A stretch of DNA of 8,126 bases from Candidatus Bathyarchaeum sp. (lineage in GTDB: Archaea; Thermoproteota; Bathyarchaeia; Bathyarchaeales; Bathyarchaeaceae). The notes under the pieces were generated by a model. That model did no database searches, was not told where the DNA came from, and was given only the letters and a program-made list of their open reading frames with translations. The position numbers and the translations under genes are program-made. This document shows positions 1-4,794 of this stretch, one piece after another (position 1 is the stretch's first letter; each line of letters opens with the position of its first letter). The stretch spans positions 1 to 8,126 of the forward strand of contig PIXT01000065.1 of the NCBI GenBank assembly GCA_003096235.1, written 5' to 3'.

Positions 1-19
1 CTATGATGTCTGTTTTTGT

Positions 20-336
20 TGGCGGGTCTAGGCGGGGGGCTAGGGGTCCTCTGCACCGTAAACCCTCTACATGACGGGCTGAATGCCTTGGCGAGGCGTC
101 AAAGATCGTCAGGCATCTTCGGTCATCTAACTGTGACTATCCGTCCCTTTAGGCTGGCGGTCATGGAGCGGTCTTCGTAGGAAGGCTGTTAACCGCGTTT
201 ACCAGGCGAACCTGGCCAGGCCCGGGAGGGAGCAACCTAAGCTTGGACGTTCAGCGCTTAAGGGACAGCGGGTAAGAGTTCAGAGATCGAAGAAACTGAC
301 GAAAACTAGGCGTCGACCCAAGGTGACCCGCCACTT
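20..336 (+). ncRNA. ffs: Archaeal signal recognition particle RNA (7S/SRP RNA)
   Basis: RNA scaffold of the signal recognition particle, which brings ribosomes making exported proteins to the membrane. Seen directly: the 5' end TGGCGGGTC (20-28) pairs perfectly with GACCCGCCA (325-333), forming the helix 1 closure typical of archaeal SRP RNA. The S domain has a helix 6 hairpin CCAGG-CGAA-CCTGG (202-215), where SRP19 binds, followed by the helix 8 core GGCCAGGCCC-GGGA-GGGAGCAACC (about 214-237), with a GNRA-type tetraloop at 224-227 and the conserved AGCA internal-loop strand for SRP54 binding. The 5' portion (about 30-110) has the G-rich loop and stems of the Alu domain, but the usual UGUNR turn appears as UGCAC. 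The length of ~315 nt fits the family. A T-run at 335-338 marks the probable 3' end. The promoter would lie left of the window and is not visible. Confidence 0.95.
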
Positions 337-355
337 TTCTAATTAAAAGAAAAAT
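334..355. terminator. Short bidirectional T/A-rich terminator between SRP RNA and ywbE
   Basis: TTTTCT (335-340) is repeated in inverted form as AGAAAA (348-353) around an AATTAAA spacer. Each strand therefore shows a short U-rich tract right after a gene: after the SRP RNA helix 1 on +, and after the ywbE stop on -. Archaeal polymerase stops at such U-tracts without needing a strong hairpin. The whole gap between the two convergent genes is ~30 nt, so a shared terminator is the economical reading. It is inferred from sequence only. Confidence 0.5.
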
Positions 356-364
356 CAGGACATT

Positions 365-562
365 TTACTTTATTATTGATTGAACTCTACCAATTTTGCC
401 GTCGGTGAGTCGCACTTTGATTCCATGAGGATGAGTTGAACTGTTTGTAAGAATGTTCTTTACTGTTCCTTCGGTTAATTTGCCTGTGCGCTGGTCCTGT
501 TTCAAAACTATGTTTACGCGAATTCCGGGCGTGATGTGGCTTCTTTGTTGATTAGGTTGCAT
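365..562 (-). CDS. ywbE: YwbE family small protein (DUF2196)
   Basis: A 65-residue protein of the YwbE family, found in many bacteria and archaea. Its biochemical function has not been established. The signature is present in order: an N-terminal ITPGIRVNIVLKQDQ segment (10-24), GKLTEGTVKNILT (27-39), then HPHGIKVRLTDGKIGRVQ (44-61). This glycine- and valine-rich pattern suggests a compact beta-barrel resembling RNA- or ribosome-associated folds, though that is inference. The length matches the family, so the gene looks intact. There is no clear Shine-Dalgarno sequence before the ATG. A TATA-like element centred ~27 nt upstream would place transcription initiation at the ATG itself, fitting a leaderless mRNA. 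The gene is monocistronic and converges on the SRP RNA gene. Family assignment is confident; function is unknown. Confidence 0.88.
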   Translation of the reverse strand: MQPNQQRSHITPGIRVNIVLKQDQRTGKLTEGTVKNILTNSSTHPHGIKVRLTDGKIGRVQSIIK

Positions 563-583
563 TTTAAGTCAAGGGTGCTTCTT

Positions 584-593
584 GGCTTATAGC
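584..593 (-). promoter_or_regulatory. TATA-like promoter element for ywbE (leaderless)
   Basis: On the minus strand this reads GCTATAAGCC. Its centre lies about 27 nt before the ywbE ATG (562), the usual archaeal TATA-to-start-site distance. This would give a leaderless transcript and explains the absence of a ribosome binding site. No strong BRE purine stretch is evident, so confidence is modest. Confidence 0.4.
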
Positions 594-788
594 TCGTTCG
601 CATGAACATAGTTTTTTCAAGCCATTGTTTCAGGCGTAATCATTGGTTGCTAAATCGTTCTTTAAATTAAATGAAAACTCGGCAAAACACTAGTAATTTG
701 AAGAACCACAAAAACAGTTCTAAAGACAATCAACACGGGAAGAAAAGGGTTTGCTGAGGCTCACGCATCGGCAACTGAAGGTGAAAAA

Positions 789-947
789 ATGAAAAAACCT
801 TTTGCTACTATCACTCGGTTATTTTCACTTTTGTGCTTGAGCCTTTTCAGCCCCGTTTCTTCCAATGGTTACTCCCAAAAAAAGGAGGGAGGAAAATTTT
901 GCTTGTTTATTTGCGTTTTAGCATCCAGTATGCGGCTACGCCGATAA
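789..947 (+). CDS. Possible 52-residue signal-peptide-like ORF within repeat copy A (doubtful)
   Basis: The + strand reads GAAGGTGAAAAAATGAAAAA, an SD-like GGTGA followed by ATG. It begins MKKPFATITRLFSLLCLSLF, then SPVSSNGYSQKKEGGK, and ends at TAA 945-947. The N-terminus resembles a Sec signal: two lysines, a Leu/Phe-rich core, then small residues before SSNG. The equivalent frame in copy B (ATG at 4593) reads MKKPATSYFHFLCPSLFSPV and shares the following segment exactly. Length differences before and after the ATG are multiples of three (3 and 9 nt), as expected for coding sequence. Against it: the ORF is very short, it overlaps the 3' end of the opposite surface-protein gene, the two copies end in different frames and places, and the same bases can be read as U-tract terminators on the other strand. 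It may be real, a relic of a gene start, or chance. Confidence 0.2.
   Translation: MKKPFATITRLFSLLCLSLFSPVSSNGYSQKKEGGKFCLFICVLASSMRLRR
872..891 (-). terminator. Candidate terminator downstream of surface protein A
   Basis: On the minus strand, 16 nt after the TAA stop of surface protein A, the RNA reads CUCCC-UCC-UUUUUUU-GGGAG. This is a U7 tract inside a loop closed by a 5-bp CUCCC/GGGAG stem. A further pair of U6 tracts lies downstream at 784-797. The same structure follows surface protein B at 4667-4686. A polypyrimidine plus U-tract is plausible for archaeal termination; the exact end point is not determinable from sequence. Confidence 0.35.
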
Positions 948-3432
948 CTGCTGCAACTGCAACTGCTGCGATGATTGCTAGTTCGGTTGTGATGAACGGT
1001 GTGGCTATTGGTTCGTTAGTGTCTGGTTGATCTACGGGTTCGTCTGTGTCTATGGGAGTTGCTACTGCAAGTGCTGGGTCAACAGTTAGGTATGTTGTTG
1101 TATGTGAACCATAGTATGATTCAGAGCCTTCAAAGCTAGCAATTATTGTGTATGTACCTTCGATTTCTGGTTTAAACGCGTAACCGTAGTTGCCTGATGC
1201 GTCGCTTGTTGTTGTGCCGATGTATAGGTATTCGCCGTTAGGATCAACTGCTTCAAGTTTTACCGGAACACCAATAGCGGTTGTTGGACAATCAAATTGT
1301 TGGTAGACGTATTTCATCCAATCACCCATGTATTCGTCAGCGATTGCTGGAACGCCAGCTGGGAATCGGAGTGCTAAACCGTCTTGGTCTGTGCCGGGAG
1401 AAACATCCATCACAGTTCCGCGAATTGCTGTGCTTGAACCTTTTGTCATACCAAACGGTGCATCAACGGTTATTGCGCTTGGACCTTTACCAATAGCATA
1501 TACTTGTTGGTCGTATGTGTTCATTGTTGCAATTATGCTGTCTCCGATTACTGCGCGGCCTCCCCAAACTGTACTTCTTTGCATACCATCAACTCGGAAC
1601 ACGAGGTCACCAGTTTCTACGTCAACAGCAAAGAAGGGTGCACCACGAGGTTTAGGATCAATTGGCGAGTGCTCGGCATGCATCATGTAGACTTTTTCAT
1701 CAGCAAAGAACAAAGTCACCAAAGGCCAGCTGTTTGCCCACAAGATTTCAGAGTATACATCGTTTGCATCGTATGTCCACAAGAGGTCACCGTCTGCTAG
1801 ATCGTAGCAATGTAGTATTCCAGAATAGCCTGCAGAGAACAGTTTACCGTAAGCAAGGTTAACTCCACTGTTAATGAAAACGTTGCCCCACCACATGTCC
1901 AAGTATGGTTGTGGTTCAGTTTCCCACAGTAAAGCGCCCGTATTAAGGTTAAATCCGTAGTGTATTCTTGTTTCTTTTGCGGATATTACAAAGACTTCAT
2001 CGTCTAAGCTTGCACCTGACCAAAGGTATGTTACGTTTCCGGGTTCAGGTGTCCACATTGTGTCAAATATTAGGTCTCCTTCATTTCCGGGGGTTATGTC
2101 AATTGCCCATAATGCAATTGGTGAACCATCTCCAGAAGATGCAAAGAATGAACCAATATCTGCGCCAACGATGCAGTCGTCAAGAACATTTTGTACCGAA
2201 CCCATCAAGCCATCAGGTATTGTTTTGTTCCATTCAATTCCCAGAGTAGCGTCGTGTGTTCCAAAACCACCGCCCATAAAGCCACCAATCCAGCTTCCTG
2301 AACTTGAAATAACTCTACTAGAGTTCCACAAAGTCATCCAACCATTTACTAGATCAACAGTGTAAATGTAGAATTCACCTCTTGGACCGGTCACTCGAGT
2401 TCCTGAGGGCACATTTTCCATGCTGTAAATTAGGTTTCCATTAATTGGGTCGTATGCGTTCCAAGTAGTGCCAACAGTTGTCCACAGGTAATCGAATGTT
2501 CCATGGTAGTTGTAAGACGACCAGTAGAAGTTTTGACCAAAAGCTAGGGGCTCGTTGTTACCTAGAGGTTTACACCACAGTTCTTCGCCAGTGTGCAAGT
2601 CTACTGCAACAACTTCCTGAGTAGGGAAGCCACTCTTGTATTTGTTGTAATAAACTACTCCACCAAGAACTACTGAACTACTCCAGAAGCCTTCGTATGC
2701 GTCTCCACATTCATAGGCTTGTGGACCAAGGTCACCACCAACAAGGCCACCTGTTGTGAGTTTTTGTCGCCATAGAATGTGTGGTGTGTTTGGTGCATCG
2801 TCGTTGTATGGTGCATACAGGTTAGCGGGAGTGCTTAACCAGTTTCCGGCAATTCGACTCCATTCTCGAAGTTGTGCATCGATTGGTCGCGTCCAGTATT
2901 CGTTTGGAAGGTTTGCTTGAGGATAGTAATCTATGCTCATGTCTTGTACGATAAGTTCTAGCGGTTCACTAGTGCTAGCTTCATAATATATTGCACTGCT
3001 AACGGGTCCCATCAGCCCAAAACCAGTGTAGTTGTACCATTGTGCAGGGAAGTTTGTCACTAAACTGTATGTACCTGCCATAGTGGGGGTGAATATTCCA
3101 CCAGTTCCTCCTGTTGAGTCTGTTTTGTAGGGTCCTAGGATTTCTTCGTGTCCTGTAGGGTCAGTAACAGTCACAGTTAGACCTTCAAAACCATGTTCTG
3201 TTAGTTGTAAGGAATCAGTAATTCCAACATGCAACAGTACTTGTTGGTTAACACCAACAGGGTTAGGAATAGCACCAATGTATGGATACGATTGCTTGTG
3301 AGTGGGTATTGCTTCAGCCGGAGGCGGCATTTGTGCACTTGCAGTTGGCAAAACCACAATTACTGCAGATATAGTTAACATCAGAACTAAAGCGATAGTA
3401 GAAAATTTTGATGTTTTTTGAATGTTTTTCAT
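907..3432 (-). CDS. Surface protein A: secreted, C-terminally anchored PQQ-like beta-propeller protein with Ig-like domains
   Basis: An 841-residue extracellular protein. Order: Sec signal peptide (1-33, hydrophobic core 12-30, likely cleavage after ASA33); Ig-like beta-sandwich (about 50-165, with FTPTMAGTYSL at 114-124); linker motif EYWTRPIDAQLREW (178-191); PQQ-like propeller (about 215-650) with blade motifs such as VDLHTGEELW (277-286), NLNTGALLW (495-503), DLADGDLLWTYDA (544-556) and VDVETGDLVF (603-612); a second Ig-like domain (about 654-787, ending GTYTIIASFEGSESYY); an acidic Pro/Thr stalk (790-812); a transmembrane helix (about 817-836); and a KRK tail. Several Asn-X-Ser/Thr sites could be glycosylated. 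Propellers of this kind usually bind ligands or partners. I see no quinoprotein dehydrogenase catalytic set, so an enzyme role is not claimed. The chosen ATG has GGTGA eight nt upstream, and an in-frame TAA immediately precedes it, which fixes the start. The gene is divergent from the TrmB-type regulator, its likely controller. Confidence 0.88.
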   Translation of the reverse strand: MKNIQKTSKFSTIALVLMLTISAVIVVLPTASAQMPPPAEAIPTHKQSYPYIGAIPNPVGVNQQVLLHVGITDSLQLTEHGFEGLTVTVTDPTGHEEILGPYKTDSTGGTGGIFTPTMAGTYSLVTNFPAQWYNYTGFGLMGPVSSAIYYEASTSEPLELIVQDMSIDYYPQANLPNEYWTRPIDAQLREWSRIAGNWLSTPANLYAPYNDDAPNTPHILWRQKLTTGGLVGGDLGPQAYECGDAYEGFWSSSVVLGGVVYYNKYKSGFPTQEVVAVDLHTGEELWCKPLGNNEPLAFGQNFYWSSYNYHGTFDYLWTTVGTTWNAYDPINGNLIYSMENVPSGTRVTGPRGEFYIYTVDLVNGWMTLWNSSRVISSSGSWIGGFMGGGFGTHDATLGIEWNKTIPDGLMGSVQNVLDDCIVGADIGSFFASSGDGSPIALWAIDITPGNEGDLIFDTMWTPEPGNVTYLWSGASLDDEVFVISAKETRIHYGFNLNTGALLWETEPQPYLDMWWGNVFINSGVNLAYGKLFSAGYSGILHCYDLADGDLLWTYDANDVYSEILWANSWPLVTLFFADEKVYMMHAEHSPIDPKPRGAPFFAVDVETGDLVFRVDGMQRSTVWGGRAVIGDSIIATMNTYDQQVYAIGKGPSAITVDAPFGMTKGSSTAIRGTVMDVSPGTDQDGLALRFPAGVPAIADEYMGDWMKYVYQQFDCPTTAIGVPVKLEAVDPNGEYLYIGTTTSDASGNYGYAFKPEIEGTYTIIASFEGSESYYGSHTTTYLTVDPALAVATPIDTDEPVDQPDTNEPIATPFITTELAIIAAVAVAAVIGVAAYWMLKRK

Positions 3433-3471
3433 TTATTTTTTCACCATGTTTTTCATTTTTTCAATTTGATA

Positions 3472-3496
3472 GAATAAGCAAAGCTATGCTTCATTC
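3472..3496. promoter_or_regulatory. Quasi-palindrome in the 5' region of surface protein A (operator or leader hairpin)
   Basis: GAATAAGCA (3472-3480) and TGCTTCATTC (3487-3496) are inverted copies with one extra base, flanking AAGCTA. A second, overlapping symmetry, GCTTC (3488-3492) and GAAGC (3502-3506), lies beside it. With the candidate TATA at 3527-3534 the start site would fall near 3505, so the symmetry sits just inside the transcript. There it could act as a roadblock operator, for example for the divergent TrmB-type regulator, or form an mRNA hairpin. The function is inferred. Confidence 0.4.
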
Positions 3497-3526
3497 CTTC
3501 AGAAGCACGTTGTATACGGGAAAAAA

Positions 3527-3534
3527 ATTTAATA
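3527..3534 (-). promoter_or_regulatory. Candidate TATA element for surface protein A
   Basis: On the minus strand this is TATTAAAT, preceded by the purine-rich CTAAAAG, a weak BRE-like stretch. It would give a start site near 3505 and a ~70-nt leader carrying the quasi-palindrome, a seven-codon mini-ORF and the GGTGA ribosome binding site. Other AT-rich stretches closer to the gene could serve instead, so this is a best guess. Confidence 0.35.
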
Positions 3535-3564
3535 CTTTTAGCCTCCCACCATGAGGAAAAAGAG

Positions 3565-3573
3565 TAAATAATA
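3565..3573 (+). promoter_or_regulatory. Candidate promoter of the TrmB-family regulator
   Basis: TAAATAATA is preceded by GGAAAAAGAG (3555-3564), a plausible BRE-TATA pair. The start site would be near 3595, leaving a leader of ~27 nt that holds the SD AGAGGA (3612-3617). AATAAC (3570-3575) and GTTATT (3595-3600) form an inverted repeat spanning TATA to start site, a possible autoregulatory site. Only sequence supports this. Confidence 0.45.
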
Positions 3574-3621
3574 ACGTTTTGTTACAGAATTAATGTTATT
3601 TTAAAAAGGATAGAGGAAGAA

Positions 3622-4431
3622 TTGAAAGATCATGCCAAGGCAATTCAAACATTAGTTAATTTGGGCCTGACACAAAGACAGGCTAAGACTTATTGTTTTC
3701 TTGTAAATTCTGGAACATCCACAATAAGAACACTTTCTAAGGGTACAAATATTGCTCAACAACATCTTTACAAAGTAGTTTCCGAACTCAATGAACTAGG
3801 TTTAGTGGAAAAAGCGTTAACTGTTCCAATGAAGTTCAAAGCCACACCAATAAAAGTTGGATTATCCCTTTTGATGGAGCAAAAAAACAAAGAATACGAC
3901 AAAATAAATGTTGAAACAACAAAACTACTCAATGAAATTATAAAAAATGATGAAAAAACGGGGATTGAAGAAAAAAATCCAGAATTCATCATAGTTCCTG
4001 GAAAGAAGCCCGGTTTATCCAAAAGAATGGAAGTAGTTGAAAAAGCCCAAAAGTCAGTAGATGTTATGGCCTCATGGCACGGTATTCAAGCAGGATTTTG
4101 TTATGCACATGAAAACATGAAGAAAATGATGGATAAAGGAATAAAATATCGAACTATTGTTGATGACCCCCCAAAAAAGAAAGATTTTGAAGAGTTATTA
4201 AAACCAATATTAAAACACCCCAACTATGAACTCCGATATGTTTCACCTCCACTTCCAGCAGTAATATTGATGTGCGACCAAAAAGAAGGGGGTGTAAGTG
4301 ATTCAGTAGCTAATGCTCCAGACACACCAGACTTATGGGTTACTAATCCGTCCCTCATAACTATAATCAACGGTTATTTTGATTGTATTTGGGCACAAGC
4401 AACAAAAACAGACCAAAAAACATGCGAATAA
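3622..4431 (+). CDS. TrmB-family transcriptional regulator
   Basis: A 269-residue one-component regulator. Residues ~5-80 form a TrmB-type winged helix: LVNLGLTQRQAKTYCFLVNS (helix 1-2), TIRTLSKGTNIAQQHLYKVV (recognition helix), then the wing LGLVEKALTVPMKFKATP. A charged helical linker (82-115) probably makes the dimer coiled coil. Residues ~120-260 resemble the C-terminal sensor region of TrmB-like proteins with a phospholipase-D-like fold: FIIVPGK, SVDVMASW (145-152), KGIKYRTIVDDPP (172-184), ELRYVSPPLPAVILMCDQKE. I do not see paired HKD catalytic motifs, so it likely senses a ligand rather than hydrolysing one. The start is TTG; no in-frame ATG occurs before residue 70, and AGAGGA lies a few nt upstream. 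It is divergent from surface protein A and probably regulates it and/or itself. The ligand is unknown. Confidence 0.85.
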   Translation: MKDHAKAIQTLVNLGLTQRQAKTYCFLVNSGTSTIRTLSKGTNIAQQHLYKVVSELNELGLVEKALTVPMKFKATPIKVGLSLLMEQKNKEYDKINVETTKLLNEIIKNDEKTGIEEKNPEFIIVPGKKPGLSKRMEVVEKAQKSVDVMASWHGIQAGFCYAHENMKKMMDKGIKYRTIVDDPPKKKDFEELLKPILKHPNYELRYVSPPLPAVILMCDQKEGGVSDSVANAPDTPDLWVTNPSLITIINGYFDCIWAQATKTDQKTCE

Positions 4432-4469
4432 CTGCCAACTAATAACAAAATAATAGCATCATAATATTG

Positions 4470-4488
4470 AATGTTTTTTTCAAACATT
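4470..4488 (+). terminator. Hairpin/T-tract terminator after the TrmB-family gene
   Basis: AATGTTT (4470-4476) and AAACATT (4482-4488) are perfect 7-nt inverted arms around TTTTC, and the left arm runs into seven consecutive T. It lies ~40 nt after the TrmB stop codon. A weak AT stem with a U-tract suits archaeal termination. The same AATGTT/AACATT symmetry recurs over the surface protein B promoter, so a protein-binding role is an alternative. Confidence 0.5.
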
Positions 4489-4553
4489 ACGCTTCCAAGT
4501 AGTGTTACATTAAATCAAAGGTTAGAACATCAAAAAATCAACTTGAAAGAGCG

Positions 4554-4794
4554 GGGTTTGCTGAGGCCCTTGCACAAATTGAAGGTGAAAAAATGAAAAA
4601 ACCTGCTACCAGTTATTTTCATTTTTTGTGCCCGAGCCTTTTCAGCCCCGTTTCTTCCAATGGTTACTCCCAAAAAAAGGAGGGAGGAAAATTGTGTGTT
4701 TATTTGCGTTTTAGCAGAACGTATGCGGCTACGCCGATTACTGCTGCTACTGCAACTGCTGCGATGATGGCTAGTTCTGTTGTGATGAAGGGTG
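4554..4794. repeat. 3'-end repeat module, copy B (downstream DNA plus C-terminal anchor codons of surface protein B)
   Basis: This is the partner of 747-1001. Identical blocks are 4554-4567, 4580-4604 and the 60-nt block 4634-4693. After the last block a 2-nt length difference sits just outside the surface-protein stop codon, and then the coding tails align without gaps. The downstream part lies in the space between the convergent TrmB-type gene and surface protein B. A + strand frame from ATG 4593, with GGTGA before it, matches the small ORF of copy A over the shared part. Here it stays open to 4901 because it runs antisense through the surface-protein tail. Confidence 0.85.
4667..4686 (-). 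terminator. Candidate terminator downstream of surface protein B
   Basis: This is the same CUCCC / U7 / GGGAG arrangement as after surface protein A, on the minus strand just beyond the TAA stop. It is followed by the paired U6 tracts at 4588-4601. Exact conservation between the two genes supports a role in 3'-end formation, but the region could equally be conserved for other reasons. Confidence 0.35.

Larger units (their letters stand above)
747..1001. repeat. 3'-end repeat module, copy A (downstream DNA plus C-terminal anchor codons of surface protein A)
   Basis: This stretch matches 4554-4794 in the same orientation. Identical blocks are 14 nt at 747-760 (GGGTTTGCTGAGGC), 25 nt at 776-800, and 60 nt at 839-898. 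Between them lie short variable spacers with small indels. The similarity continues into the last ~30 codons of the surface-protein gene (907-999), where I count 9 mismatches in 93 nt. About 160 nt of the module lies outside the surface-protein reading frame. The rest of the two genes is much more diverged. No terminal inverted repeats or transposase are seen, so it is not an insertion sequence. Recent gene conversion, a mobile 3' cassette or strong functional constraint could each produce this. Confidence 0.85.

Noticed and set aside
20..336. RNase P RNA or rRNA fragment as identity of the structured RNA
   Set aside because: The helix 8 GNRA/AGCA core, the helix 6 hairpin and end-to-end pairing are specific to SRP RNA; RNase P hallmarks were not seen.
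747..1001. The shared module as an insertion sequence or MITE
   Set aside because: There are no terminal inverted repeats or flanking target duplications, and the similarity runs smoothly into coding sequence.
1281..2365. Several + strand open frames of 65-120 codons across surface protein A
   Set aside because: They lie antisense to a clearly coding 841-codon frame, have no recognisable domains and no ribosome binding site pattern, and arise from its codon usage.
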